Notes: generated from the letters alone by a model not told the origin. DNA of 64,000 nucleotides from Arthrobacter globiformis NBRC 12137 (GCF_000238915.1 NZ_BAEG01000085.1:248001-312000); one strand, 5' to 3'. Shown: positions 27,275-36,803, counted from the first letter of the stretch. Program-made: numbers and translations.

Positions 27275-28408
27275 TCAGGCTCCCCTGTCCCCGCCGGCGG
27301 TCCGGCCATCATCTGCCCTGCTGTCCAGCGCCGCCACCGGCGTCGCCGCCGGAGGTGTTGCCCCGGCGTCCCTGGCCTTCTTGGCGTTGAACTTCTTCTG
27401 CCGCGGGTCAAAGGCGTCCCGCAGGCCGTCGCCGATGAAGTTGATGCTGAGGCAGATGAGGACGATGAACAGGCCGGGGAACCAGAACAGCCAGGGGCGG
27501 GTAGCGAAGGCTTCCTGGTTCTGGGAGATGAGCAGGCCCAGGGAGGTGTCCGGGGACTTGACGCCGACGCCGAGGTAGCTGAGGGCCGTTTCGGTAAGGA
27601 TCGCCGCCGACATGGTCAGGGTGACGTTGACGATCAGGACGCCCACCGCGTTGGGCAGGATGTGCTTGAAGATGATCCGGGCGTTGCTGGCCCCGGAAAT
27701 CCGCGCCGCGTCGACGAACTCGCGCTCCCTCAGGGTGAGGAATTCGCCGCGCATGAGTCGCGCCAGGCCCACCCAGCTGATGAGCCCCAGGAAGATGCCA
27801 AGGGCGAGGACACCGTTGCTGCTGGCGAAGGACGCAAACCAGCTGCCTTCATCCCGGCGTCCTGCGAGCTGCGCCATGACGGCGGCGAGGAGCAGCGCCG
27901 GGACAATGATGATGACGTCGGTGAGCCTCATCAGGACGGCTTCCATCCAGCCCCGGAAATAGCCTGACAGCGCCCCGACGACCACACCGATCAGGCCGGC
28001 GATAAGGCCGATGACCACCATGATCGTGATGGACTGCTGGGCACCGCGCATGGTCATGGCGAACAGGTCGCGCCCGATCCGGTCCTGGCCGAAGGGATGC
28101 TCGCCCCAGGCCAGGGGCCACAGTGAAGCCGTGGGGGCGCCGTCGTTGACTAGCGGTGAGACGGCTTCATGGGTGTACTTCCACCAGCCGGGGATCCCGG
28201 CATAGCCCACAGACGTGAAGGCCATGACGAAGATGATGGCGAAGACGGCAAGGCCGGCGATGGCGCCGGAGTGGCCAAGGAACCGCTTGCGGACAATCTG
28301 GCCCTGGCTCAGGCCCCTGGCTTCGGAGACAGGCTCGATGCCTGCAGGTTCCTGCCGCAGGCCGGCCTCCTCCGCCATGATTTCATCCTGCTGACTGGGC
28401 TGGCTCAT
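27275..28408 (-). CDS. Oligopeptide ABC transporter permease, OppC type (second system)
   Basis: A 377-residue permease, longer than usual because of a 60-residue cytoplasmic N-terminus and an alanine/proline-rich C-terminal tail. The N-terminal OppC-like RKRFLGHSGAIAGLAVFAIIF, the external loop with EHPFGQDRIGRDLFAM, and the EAA loop FVDAARISGASNARIIFKHILPNA are visible. ATG 28408 overlaps the preceding stop (ATGA), so it is coupled to the OppB-type gene. Confidence 0.92.
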   Translation of the reverse strand: MSQPSQQDEIMAEEAGLRQEPAGIEPVSEARGLSQGQIVRKRFLGHSGAIAGLAVFAIIFVMAFTSVGYAGIPGWWKYTHEAVSPLVNDGAPTASLWPLAWGEHPFGQDRIGRDLFAMTMRGAQQSITIMVVIGLIAGLIGVVVGALSGYFRGWMEAVLMRLTDVIIIVPALLLAAVMAQLAGRRDEGSWFASFASSNGVLALGIFLGLISWVGLARLMRGEFLTLREREFVDAARISGASNARIIFKHILPNAVGVLIVNVTLTMSAAILTETALSYLGVGVKSPDTSLGLLISQNQEAFATRPWLFWFPGLFIVLICLSINFIGDGLRDAFDPRQKKFNAKKARDAGATPPAATPVAALDSRADDGRTAGGDRGA

Positions 28409-29946
28409 GCTTTCACCCTTACTCGTGGATCCAGTGCGGAGTAGGCGAGGTCCGCGATGAGGTTGAACGCCATGGCCGTGATGGCGACGCAAATGAAGAC
28501 GCCCATGACCGGGTTCGGGTCAACGTGCTGGATGCCGTCCAGGAACAGGAACCCCATGCCCCGGACCGAAAAGACAGTCTCGGTGATGACCGCGCCGCCG
28601 ATCAGGCCGCCGATATCGAACGCCACGATGGTGGCCACCGGTATCAGGGCGTTACGGAAGGCATGGCGCATGACGACAGTCCGCTCGGAAAGACCCTTGG
28701 CCCGCGCCGTACGGATGTAGTCCATGTTCATGATTTCCAGCATGGACGCGCGGGTGAACCTTGTGTATCCGGCGAGGGAAATGAGGATGAGCGCGGTGGT
28801 GGGCAGGATCAGGTGGGTGAACGAGTCGATGCCCAGGATCCAGAAGTCGCCCTCGATGTTCGGAGTGCCGGCGCCGATGGTGGCGATCGGCCGTCCCCGG
28901 ACCCTGCTGTTGTTGAAGTAGGCGGGCCAGGCCTGCATGAAACGGTCCAGCAGAATGAGGAAGCCCAGGAGGAAGGACGTGATGGCCGCCGCGCGCATGG
29001 ACTGCCCGCGGTCGTAGCCGCCCATGAAGTAGCCGATGGCCATGCCGACCAGGACCGCTGCGACAGCCAGCAGCACGATCATCAGGAACGTCGCCTGGTT
29101 CAGCAGCGGCTGGAGCACGAAGTAGAGAACCACTCCCGCGCCCACGGCGATCAGGGCGGACTGCAGCGCCTTGCGGTTCCGCAGCCCTGCCGTTAGCAGG
29201 GTCACGGCAAAGGCGATGCCCACCCCGGCTATGGCGATGACCACCGGGCCCAGGCCGGGTGTCTTGAACCACTGGGTAACGGAGAAGTAGATGAGGACCG
29301 CGGCGACTGCGGCGAAGACGATGCCGCCGATGAGTGCCCTGCGCCTGGCGTCGCCGCCGGCCACGATCATCGCCACGGCGCCGAAGACGGCACCGACGCC
29401 GAGTGAGACCGGCAGGGGTATCTCCGGGTTGCGGAGGAAGTTGTTGAAGCCGATGGCGCCGAATTCCTTGAGCAGGACAGCGACCCAGAAGATCGGCAGG
29501 GAGAAGAACAGGAAGGCCATGAAGGTCACGCCGTAATCCAGTGTGCTGTACTGGCGCAGGGCGGTGATGATGCCCAGCGTGATGCCCACGAGAATGGCCA
29601 GAACGGTGGCCCCGGTGACGAGTGTCAGCGTCTGAATGAGTGCATGGCCGAGGGCGTCCGTGATGGGCTGGCCGGCGATGTTCTTGCCGAGATTGCAGGA
29701 GCCGGTGAAGGGCACCAGGCACTGGGCGGCGCCGCCGAGCCATTTGAAATACCGCACGGGCGCAGGCGTGTCGAGGTCCAGCAGTGCGGATCTCGAGTCC
29801 ATGAGCTGCTGCTTGTTCGGGGCGCTGCTGGCGCGGAACTCCGCGAGCGGATCGCCTGATGCTGCGGTCAGCAGATACACCAGGAAGGATGCGCCCAAAA
29901 GGATGAGTGCGGCGGTGACGAGCCGCCGGACTATGTAGGTCACCAT
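28405..29946 (-). CDS. Oligopeptide ABC transporter permease, OppB type, with large insertion
   Basis: A 513-residue permease, where the family is usually 305-340. The N-terminus (VTYIVRRLVTAALILLGASFLVYLL) and the C-terminal core with EAA loop DYIRTARAKGLSERTVVMRHAFRNA are normal. Between the membrane segment ending SLPIFWVAVLLKEFG and the segment starting HLILPTTALILIS lies an extra region of roughly 160 residues (about 170-335) with about five hydrophobic helices and short basic loops. Similar long OppB variants occur in actinobacteria. The role of the insertion is unknown. Confidence 0.9.
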   Translation of the reverse strand: MVTYIVRRLVTAALILLGASFLVYLLTAASGDPLAEFRASSAPNKQQLMDSRSALLDLDTPAPVRYFKWLGGAAQCLVPFTGSCNLGKNIAGQPITDALGHALIQTLTLVTGATVLAILVGITLGIITALRQYSTLDYGVTFMAFLFFSLPIFWVAVLLKEFGAIGFNNFLRNPEIPLPVSLGVGAVFGAVAMIVAGGDARRRALIGGIVFAAVAAVLIYFSVTQWFKTPGLGPVVIAIAGVGIAFAVTLLTAGLRNRKALQSALIAVGAGVVLYFVLQPLLNQATFLMIVLLAVAAVLVGMAIGYFMGGYDRGQSMRAAAITSFLLGFLILLDRFMQAWPAYFNNSRVRGRPIATIGAGTPNIEGDFWILGIDSFTHLILPTTALILISLAGYTRFTRASMLEIMNMDYIRTARAKGLSERTVVMRHAFRNALIPVATIVAFDIGGLIGGAVITETVFSVRGMGFLFLDGIQHVDPNPVMGVFICVAITAMAFNLIADLAYSALDPRVRVKA

Positions 29947-30059
29947 TGTGATACAACCTCAGGATTCGGGCCCGGGGATTGCCCGGACCGGTCGCAGGTT
30001 TGGCGGCGCCTTACTGCTTGTGCTGCCAACACAGGCACTGCCGGGAGATGGCGCTGCAA

Positions 30060-30091
30060 GGCGCCGGGACCGTGGTGCTGGTCCCGGCGCC
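30060..30091 (-). terminator. Intercistronic hairpin after the second peptide-binding gene
   Basis: GGCGCCGGGACC (30060-30071) pairs perfectly with GGTCCCGGCGCC (30080-30091) over an 8-nt loop, between the binding-protein gene and the OppB-type permease. It sits in the same position in the operon as in the gluBC and first peptide systems. Confidence 0.75.
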
Positions 30092-30123
30092 TCATCTAGC
30101 TAGTTGCACTTCGTGGCATGGGC

Positions 30124-31902
30124 TTACTTCTCGGCCCACTCCCAGAAGTTCCACCAGACGCCTGTCTGGTTCGGCATGAACTTCACACCGGTGATGCGGT
30201 CGCTGTAAGCGTCAACACCAACAGACTGGAACAGCGGGAGGCCGTATGCCGAGTCCCAGATCTTCTTGTCGATCTGCTTGGTCAGTTCATCCTGCTTGCT
30301 GCGGTCAGTCGTCACAATAAGTTCGTCCATGAGCTTGTCGGCTTCAGGATCGCTGAACTTGTTGAAGTTGGAACCGTTGCCGGAGCGGAAGATCTGCGGC
30401 ACGCCGGAGACTCCGACGCCGGGGTTGATCCAGCCGAAGATCGTGGCGTCGTACCCGCCCTTGCCCAGGGCCTTGCCCCAGTCAGAGGCGCCAAGTCCGC
30501 CGTCGACGATCTTGAAGCCGGCCTTGGTGGCGGACTCGCGGATGAGCGAGAACGCGTCCACACGGTTCGGGTTGTCCTTGTTGTACATGATGCGGACCTC
30601 GGGGGTCGCACCGTTCAGGAGCTTCTTGGCAGCATCAACATCGGCGTCCTGGTAGGCCGAGGAGCCGTTGCCCTGCGCGGAGGCTTCGTAGGCCGGCTGC
30701 GCGGGGACGAACAGCTGCGAGTCCAGGGGCTTTGCCTCCGGATCGAGCTTCTTGATGATCTTGTCCACGATGTCCTTGCGCGGCACCGTCTTGATGAATG
30801 CCTCGCGGACACTCTTGTCAGCGAAGGGTCCCGAGTAGTTCAGGTCGATGTGGTCGTAGGAGAGCTGGTTGCCCTGTTCCACCGTGACGCCCTGACTCTC
30901 GAGTGCCTTGAGCTGTTCGAGCGTGTCAGCCGACGCCTGCGGAGCGATAATGTCAGCTTCGCCGTTCTTCAGCGCCTGGACCTGTGCCGGGGAGGAACCG
31001 ATGTAGCGGACAGTGATCTCGTCCAGCTTGGCCTCGGGGCCCCAGTTGTAGTCCTTGTTGCGGACCATGGTCAGGGACTGGTCCTGGTTGATGCTCTGGA
31101 CAACGAACGGGCCGTTGGACAGGAACAGGCTCGGATCGCTCGGCAGGGTCTTGGAGTCGAAGCCAGTGTTCCACATGTCGGACATGGCCTTGAGCTTCGC
31201 ATCGGCGGCCTTGGGCGCCTTGGAGTCGCCGCGGGGCAGGCTCTTGAGGTGATCGATGAACGCCTGCGTGTCTGCCAGGCCGGCCTTCTTGGCCAGGACG
31301 TGGGCCGGGATATCAATGCCCTGTCCGCCCAGCGCGATCTCCCAGTCGGCGAACGGCTTGGAGTACTTGATGGTCATGGAGCGGTTGTTGTCGCCGATTT
31401 CGGGGAAGTCGGTGAGCTTCAGGCCCGTGGGGTCACCGGCGTAGGAGAAGTAGGATGTTCCTGCCTTGCCCTCGGCGTCGGCGTCGTTGTAGTACCCGGA
31501 GAAGGCTGCCCACTGCAGGAGCAGGTCCGCTGCGGTGACGGGCGTGCCGTCCGACCACTTCACACCTTCGTTGATGGTGTACTTGACGGTCAGCGGATCG
31601 TCAGACGTCTTTTCCATCTTGCCGAACTTGTCGTTGTGGACGATGTTCAGCTGGTTGTCGATGTAATAGAACCCGGAGTGTGTGGCGTAGCTGACCTTCG
31701 AGTTGATGTCAGTGTTGCCGTCGGCCGTGTTCGGGTTGAAGGTGTTGAACGCGTTGACCTCAACTACAGTGGCTGTTCCCCCCTGTTTGCCGGCCGCATT
31801 GCTGGACGGGGTTGTCCCGCCATTGGTGCTCGCGCAGGCGCTGAGCGCCAGTGCAGCCGCGGCTGCAACGCCTACTGCTTTGGAAATACGACTGAATCGC
31901 AT
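30124..31902 (-). CDS. Oligopeptide ABC transporter substrate-binding lipoprotein (second system)
   Basis: A 592-residue SBP family 5 lipoprotein. The signal peptide and lipobox (LALSAC, Cys about residue 22) are followed by a Ser/Thr/Gly linker. Landmarks are VKWSDGTPVTAADLLLQW in the first lobe and a C-terminal YGLPLFQSVGVDAY. ATG 31902 follows AGGAGGCGGA, identical to the paralogue at 24376. It heads the operon of the second system. The ligand is unknown. Confidence 0.93.
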   Translation of the reverse strand: MRFSRISKAVGVAAAAALALSACASTNGGTTPSSNAAGKQGGTATVVEVNAFNTFNPNTADGNTDINSKVSYATHSGFYYIDNQLNIVHNDKFGKMEKTSDDPLTVKYTINEGVKWSDGTPVTAADLLLQWAAFSGYYNDADAEGKAGTSYFSYAGDPTGLKLTDFPEIGDNNRSMTIKYSKPFADWEIALGGQGIDIPAHVLAKKAGLADTQAFIDHLKSLPRGDSKAPKAADAKLKAMSDMWNTGFDSKTLPSDPSLFLSNGPFVVQSINQDQSLTMVRNKDYNWGPEAKLDEITVRYIGSSPAQVQALKNGEADIIAPQASADTLEQLKALESQGVTVEQGNQLSYDHIDLNYSGPFADKSVREAFIKTVPRKDIVDKIIKKLDPEAKPLDSQLFVPAQPAYEASAQGNGSSAYQDADVDAAKKLLNGATPEVRIMYNKDNPNRVDAFSLIRESATKAGFKIVDGGLGASDWGKALGKGGYDATIFGWINPGVGVSGVPQIFRSGNGSNFNKFSDPEADKLMDELIVTTDRSKQDELTKQIDKKIWDSAYGLPLFQSVGVDAYSDRITGVKFMPNQTGVWWNFWEWAEK

Positions 31903-32227
31903 TCCGCCTCCTATGTTTCTGTGAGTGTGGAAAAGACCTTCGCTGTGGGCGCCGGCCAGACCCGCTACATCCCCCCAGTGAGATGTGGCGAGTCTCACAT
32001 GACAAGTAGCCTAGACCCGAACCCGGTACCTGCGGTCCGAAAGTTGTCCCTCAGTAAAGGTTGTTATCGAGATGCAACCATCCTGTTGCCGAACGAAAAG
32101 CCAGCACCCTTTTTCCTTGACGCCGTGTTGCACGGAGGGTAGTGGTCCAATCACAAAAAAGCCCCGGTCCAAAGGACCGGGGCTTTTCCGCTGTTAATAC
32201 TCAATCACTGAGTACCTCAGTGGAAAC
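31903..32227. other. Region between ychF and the second peptide-binding gene
   Basis: There is no gene here. It holds the ychF terminator (32155-32187) and the promoter zone of the peptide operon, including TTGTCA (32000-32005, minus strand) as a possible -35 and an inverted repeat GTGAGA-N9-TCTCAC (31978-31998) that could be an operator. Confidence 0.5.
32155..32187 (-). terminator. Rho-independent terminator of ychF
   Basis: A GCCCCGGTCC stem with a three-base loop, flanked by six A on one side and four T on the other, gives a textbook bidirectional terminator. Confidence 0.93.
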
Positions 32228-33313
32228 TCACACGTTGAAGCGGAACTCCACCACATCGCCGTCGGACATGACGTATTCCTTGCCTTCGATGCGGACCTTG
32301 CCGCGCGACTTCGCCTCCGCCATGGAGCCGGCGTCGATGAGGTCCTCGAAGGAGACAACCTCAGCCTTAATGAAGCCGCGCTGGAAGTCCGAGTGGATGA
32401 CCCCGGCTGCCTGCGGGGCGGTGTCGCCCTGGTGGATGGTCCACGCGCGTGCCTCCTTGGGCCCGGCTGTGAGGTAGGTCTGCAGCCCCAGCGTGTGGAA
32501 TCCGACGCGGGCCAGCTGGTCCAGCCCGGATTCGTCCTGCCCGTTCATTTCGAGCATTTCGCGCGCCTCGGCCTCGTCCAGCTCCACCAGGTCGGACTCG
32601 AGCTTGGCGTCAAGGAAGATGCAGTCGGCCGGCGCTACCATGGCGCGCAGCTCGGCCTGCTTCTCCTCGCTGCCGAGGATCCCCTCGTCCGCGTTGAAGA
32701 CGTAGATGAAGGGCTTGGCCGTCAGGAGGCTGAGCTCCTTGAGGTGCTCCATCTCCAGCTTGTCGCTCGTGACGGACGAGTAGATGGTGTCGCCGCGCTC
32801 CAGCACCGACTGTGCGGCCTTGATGGCAGCGAGCTCCGCGGCCTCCCGCTTCTTGATCTTGACCTCTTTTTCGATCCGGGGAATGGCCTTCTCGATGGTC
32901 TGCAGATCGGCGAGGATCAGCTCGGTGTTGATGGTTTCCATGTCCGAGCGGGGGTCGACCTTGCCGTCGACGTGGATGACGTCAGGGTCATCGAAGACGC
33001 GCACCACTTCGGCGATGGCCTCCGCTTCACGGATGTTGGCGAGGAACTGGTTTCCCAGGCCTTCCCCTTCGGAGGCGCCCTTGACGATGCCTGCGATGTC
33101 AACGAAGGAGACAGCAGCGGGCAGTACGCGCTGCGAGCCGAAGATCCCGGCGAGCTGCTGGAGCCTGGGGTCGGGCAGGTTCACGACGCCGACATTGGGT
33201 TCGATGGTGGCGAACGGATAGTTCGCGGCCAGGACCTGGTTGCGGGTCAGTGCGTTGAAAAGTGTTGATTTGCCGACGTTGGGCAGTCCGACGATGCCAA
33301 TAGTAAGAGCCAC
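32228..33313 (-). CDS. ychF: Redox-responsive ATPase YchF (Obg-related)
   Basis: A 361-residue P-loop protein that binds ATP rather than GTP and associates with ribosomes. G1 GLPNVGKST is at the N-terminus, the altered G4 (FNADE instead of NKxD, the YchF hallmark) is about 200 residues in, and the C-terminal TGS-like domain ends in MSDGDVVEFRFNV. I chose GTG 33313 (VALTIGIVGLP, the usual start of the family) over ATG 33319; TAGAAT lies 8 nt before it, which points to a leaderless mRNA. Confidence 0.95.
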   Translation of the reverse strand: MALTIGIVGLPNVGKSTLFNALTRNQVLAANYPFATIEPNVGVVNLPDPRLQQLAGIFGSQRVLPAAVSFVDIAGIVKGASEGEGLGNQFLANIREAEAIAEVVRVFDDPDVIHVDGKVDPRSDMETINTELILADLQTIEKAIPRIEKEVKIKKREAAELAAIKAAQSVLERGDTIYSSVTSDKLEMEHLKELSLLTAKPFIYVFNADEGILGSEEKQAELRAMVAPADCIFLDAKLESDLVELDEAEAREMLEMNGQDESGLDQLARVGFHTLGLQTYLTAGPKEARAWTIHQGDTAPQAAGVIHSDFQRGFIKAEVVSFEDLIDAGSMAEAKSRGKVRIEGKEYVMSDGDVVEFRFNV

Positions 33314-33404
33314 GGACATTGATTCTACCCGGTGGCCCTCGCATCCCGTGCCGCCGGGTGCTGCCTTCACAATAAATGTCACAGCCCCGTGCCACAGTGA
33401 AGGC

Positions 33405-34715
33405 ATGGAACCTTTTGCAGTCATTCTGGCCCTTTTAATGCTGTTGCTGGGCGCCGTGTCCGGCGCGGGCGCGGTGTACGTGGTGCTGCGCCGCCGAAGC
33501 ACCGCCCTGGAGGCCGATTTCGACGGCGTTTCGGCCCGCCTTTCGGAGGTGAGCGCCCAGTTTGCTGCCGCGGACGCCGAACGGAAACTTCTGTCCGCCC
33601 AGAACCGGGAGTTGGGCACGTCGCGTGAGCAGGACGCCAGCGTCCTGCGCGCACTGGCGCCGGTGGCTGAGAAGCTCACGGCGGTGCAGCAGCAGGTATC
33701 CCTGCTGGAACGTGACCGGCTGGAACAGTACGGTCAGCTGGCCCAGCAGCTGCAGGAGGCCCGCCTGACGGACGAGCAGCTGATGCGGTCCACGCATGCG
33801 CTTGAGTCGGCGCTCCGGTCGAACAGCGCGCGCGGGCAGTGGGGCGAAGTGCAGCTGCGCCGGGTCGTGGAGGCGGCCGGCATGATGAGGCACGTCGACT
33901 TCCATGAGCAGCACCACGGCACATCAGGCGCCGAGGCCGCGGTCCGGCCGGACCTTGTGGTCCAGCTGCCAGGCGACAAGCAGCTCGTTGTCGACGCCAA
34001 GGTCCCCCTGTCCGCCTACCTTGAGGCGCAGGAGCTGGGACAGTCAGCCATTGACAAGCCCGGACTCACCCAGGCAGCGCGGCAAAACCTCCTGGCGGCG
34101 CACGCCAAGGCACTGAAGACGCATGTGGACGCCCTCAGCACCAAGAAGTACTGGGACATTTCAGGGAACTCGCCCGAACTGGTGATCTGCTTTGTCCCGG
34201 CCGAGTCCATCCTCGCCGCCGCGTTGTCCGCCGACCCTGCGCTCCTGGATCACGCGCTGTCCAAGAATGTGGTGCTGGCTTCCCCCGGCACACTGCTCGC
34301 GGTGCTCAAGTCAGTGGCGTTCACGTGGCGCCAGGACGTTCTGACGGACAGTGCACGGGAGCTCTTCGAGCTTGCCCGGCAGCTGTACGAGCGGATGGGC
34401 ACGCTCGGGGACAACGTGGGCAAGCTCGGGTCCTCGCTGAAAACCTCGGTGGACCGCTACAACGCGATGGTCGGCACGCTGGAGGCACGGGTGCTTCCCA
34501 CGGCGCGGAAACTGAATGCCCTGGACGCCAGCGGACTGGTGACGCCTCCGGCTGTGCAGGTCACGCCGCGTTCGCCCGCGGCCCCGGAACTGCAGGGCGA
34601 ATCACGGCAGTACGCTGACCTGCACGCCGCGGAGCTGGCAGCGGCCGAACTGGACGCCGGCGAACTGATAGCCGGCGAACCGCGGTCGGCCGCGGCGGAA
34701 GAGGACGCCGCCTAA
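33405..34715 (+). CDS. rmuC: DNA recombination protein RmuC
   Basis: A 436-residue protein with one N-terminal membrane helix (residues 4-28), a coiled-coil region (about 30-130) and the RmuC nuclease-like core (NSARGQWGEVQLRRVVEAAGM, then PDLVVQLPGDKQLVVDAKVPLSAYL with PD-(D/E)xK-like spacing). It limits inversions and recombination at repeats. The C-terminus is an Ala/Glu-rich repetitive tail (AAELDAGELIAGE). GAAGG is directly before the ATG. It is divergent from ychF and convergent with ispH. Confidence 0.94.
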   Translation: MEPFAVILALLMLLLGAVSGAGAVYVVLRRRSTALEADFDGVSARLSEVSAQFAAADAERKLLSAQNRELGTSREQDASVLRALAPVAEKLTAVQQQVSLLERDRLEQYGQLAQQLQEARLTDEQLMRSTHALESALRSNSARGQWGEVQLRRVVEAAGMMRHVDFHEQHHGTSGAEAAVRPDLVVQLPGDKQLVVDAKVPLSAYLEAQELGQSAIDKPGLTQAARQNLLAAHAKALKTHVDALSTKKYWDISGNSPELVICFVPAESILAAALSADPALLDHALSKNVVLASPGTLLAVLKSVAFTWRQDVLTDSARELFELARQLYERMGTLGDNVGKLGSSLKTSVDRYNAMVGTLEARVLPTARKLNALDASGLVTPPAVQVTPRSPAAPELQGESRQYADLHAAELAAAELDAGELIAGEPRSAAAEEDAA

Positions 34716-34752
34716 AGGAGACGCCGGACGGACGCCGGCTCGCGCTCTCCTG

Positions 34753-35829
34753 CTAGCGCGAACGGCGTCCGCCAAGGGCGCGGGACACGTCCCCCGCTTC
34801 CTTGAGCGTGGCGCGAAGCTCCTTGGGCAGGGAGAAGAGGAGGTCCTCCTCCGCAGTCACAATCTCCTCGACGGCGTCGTATCCGTAGTCGGCCAGGAGA
34901 CGGAGCACGTCCTTGACCAAGACCTCCGGGACGGACGCGCCTGAGGTGACGCCCACGGTGGCAACACCCTCGAACCAGGACTCGTCCACCTCGTTGGCGA
35001 AGTCAACACGGTACGACGCCTTGGCGCCGTATTCGAGTGCCACTTCGACGAGGCGCACGGAGTTGGAGGAGTTTGCCGAGCCGACCACGATCACCAGATC
35101 AGCCTGGGGCGCGATCTTCTTGATGGCCACCTGGCGGTTGGTCGTGGCGTAGCAGATGTCGTCGCTGGGCGGATCCTGGAGCGTGGGGAAGCGATCCTTG
35201 AGCAGCCGCACAGTCTCCATGGTCTCGTCCACGCTGAGCGTGGTCTGGGAAAGCCAGATGACCTTTTCGGGGTCCCGTACCGTCACCTTGTCCACCTCAT
35301 GGGGGCCATTGATGATCTGGATGTGCTCGGGGGCCTCGCCGGACGTTCCTTCAACCTCTTCGTGGCCGTCATGGCCGATCAGGAGGATGTCGAAGTCGTC
35401 CTTGGCGAAGCGGACGGCCTCCTTGTGCACCTTGGTCACGAGGGGGCAGGTCGCATCGATCGTCCGCAGCCCGCGGTCCTCCGCGGACTGGACCACCGCC
35501 GGCGAAACGCCGTGGGCCGAGAATATGACCAGGGCGCCCTCGGGCACTTCGTCCGTTTCGTCCACGAAGATGGCGCCCTGTTCCTCCAGGGAGCTGACCA
35601 CGTGGACGTTGTGGACGATCTGCTTCCGGACATAGACGGGCGGTCCGTAGTGCTGCAGTGCCTTTTCGACGGCGATGACCGCGCGGTCCACGCCGGCGCA
35701 ATATCCGCGCGGGGCTGCCAGCAAAACCTTCTTGGGGCCGGGGACCGGTGCCGCCGCGAGCACTTCCTCCGGCGAACGCCGCCGGCGCGGGACGGTTGGC
35801 ATCGAAAGGGAAACTGCAGAGGAGGTCAT
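34753..35829 (-). CDS. ispH: 4-Hydroxy-3-methylbut-2-enyl diphosphate reductase
   Basis: A 358-residue iron-sulfur enzyme that makes IPP and DMAPP in the last step of the MEP isoprenoid pathway. Three cluster cysteines are visible: RGYCAGVDRA (Cys 44), DATCPLVTKVH and DDICYATTNRQ; the substrate-binding SSNSVRLVE and HGVSP motifs are present. ATG 35829 follows TAGCAT (35836-35841) by 6 nt, so it is likely leaderless. An ispH near xseA/xseB and ychF is common in actinobacteria. Confidence 0.96.
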   Translation of the reverse strand: MTSSAVSLSMPTVPRRRRSPEEVLAAAPVPGPKKVLLAAPRGYCAGVDRAVIAVEKALQHYGPPVYVRKQIVHNVHVVSSLEEQGAIFVDETDEVPEGALVIFSAHGVSPAVVQSAEDRGLRTIDATCPLVTKVHKEAVRFAKDDFDILLIGHDGHEEVEGTSGEAPEHIQIINGPHEVDKVTVRDPEKVIWLSQTTLSVDETMETVRLLKDRFPTLQDPPSDDICYATTNRQVAIKKIAPQADLVIVVGSANSSNSVRLVEVALEYGAKASYRVDFANEVDESWFEGVATVGVTSGASVPEVLVKDVLRLLADYGYDAVEEIVTAEEDLLFSLPKELRATLKEAGDVSRALGGRRSR

Positions 35830-35869
35830 TGCTCCATGCTACCGGCTGGGCGGCAGGCCCCTGGGCGGC

Positions 35870-36718
35870 TCATCGCCTGCGGGCAGGACCGCCGACCACC
35901 CTGGCCAGCACGCCTGCCGCCGCCAGGGCCGCACCGACGATCGCCGCCGCCAGCGTCCACGACGCAAACCCGGCAGCTGAAGCCGCCACGAACTCGCGCT
36001 TGAACAGGTCTGCCATTTCGTTTCCGCTCGCGGTTCCCATGACGGCGTCGGCGGCCGAGCGGGATGCCAGCGTCCACAGTCCGGACAGCGCCAGTGCGCC
36101 CACTCCAATGCCGGCCAGGACTTTCCACCGCCGGCGGGCCGTCACGAGCGCGAGGAGAAACGCCACGCCGGCACCGACGGCCAGGCTGTATCCCAGCGGA
36201 GAGTATGCGGAAACCCGGTCAATGAGCTGCCGCTGGTTCGTCTGTCCGATGTTCACCAGCGTCTGGCCCGGGGCCTCCAGCGGCACACCCACCTGGCTGG
36301 AAATCTGCTTGGCCGCAAGGGCGACGAGCGGGGCCACATCCAGGGTCAGCGAGGTGCCGGATTCCGCTTCAGGCGGAAGGGACGCCGGGTCGGCGAAGTT
36401 GAGGCGGTGGCTCTTCCGCAGTGTTTCTTCCCAGGCAGCCGGGTACTCGGGCAGGCCAGTGAGAGAGGTTGCCGCCTTTTCCAGCACCGGCCGGACCAGT
36501 GCGGCCACCTGCGGCGGGAGGGTGCCGCCGGTATCAATGCTGCTGACGGCGGCCGTTGCCAGGCGCTTCTGGAAATCCGGATCCTTACCCAGTGGTGCAG
36601 CCAGGGCAACGAAGCCATCCTCCTGCACGATGTTGCGGTCCACCCAGATGGCCGGAACCGCGGCGGCGGAGAGGAGAAGACCAAGGATGACGGCCAAGGC
36701 CGCAAGAAATGAGCGCAA
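35870..36718 (-). CDS. Two- to four-helix membrane protein with large external domain
   Basis: A 282-residue protein with one N-terminal membrane helix (residues 4-26), about 150 extracytoplasmic residues without cysteines, and three further hydrophobic segments near 175-195, 202-218 and 245-270 before a basic end. Such proteins occur at this locus in other actinobacteria without a known role. The start is TTG 36718, with AGGA 6 nt upstream. I cannot assign a function. Confidence 0.75.
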   Translation of the reverse strand: MRSFLAALAVILGLLLSAAAVPAIWVDRNIVQEDGFVALAAPLGKDPDFQKRLATAAVSSIDTGGTLPPQVAALVRPVLEKAATSLTGLPEYPAAWEETLRKSHRLNFADPASLPPEAESGTSLTLDVAPLVALAAKQISSQVGVPLEAPGQTLVNIGQTNQRQLIDRVSAYSPLGYSLAVGAGVAFLLALVTARRRWKVLAGIGVGALALSGLWTLASRSAADAVMGTASGNEMADLFKREFVAASAAGFASWTLAAAIVGAALAAAGVLARVVGGPARRR

Positions 36719-36803
36719 GGGATTCCTAGCTGGTGGGGATTCTCGGCTGGTCGGATGCCCGGCTGGTCAGCAGGACACTGCCATCCTAGGTGCGCCGTCG
36801 CAT

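Noticed and set aside
24585..27578. Two long plus-strand frames (491 and 502 codons) opposite the fused ATPase
   Set aside because: Antisense to intact Walker and signature motifs; the second also runs through the PH-domain gene in another frame.
30118..32142. A 674-codon open frame opposite the second peptide-binding gene
   Set aside because: It mirrors the binding-protein gene exactly and extends through its promoter region; no recognisable domain.
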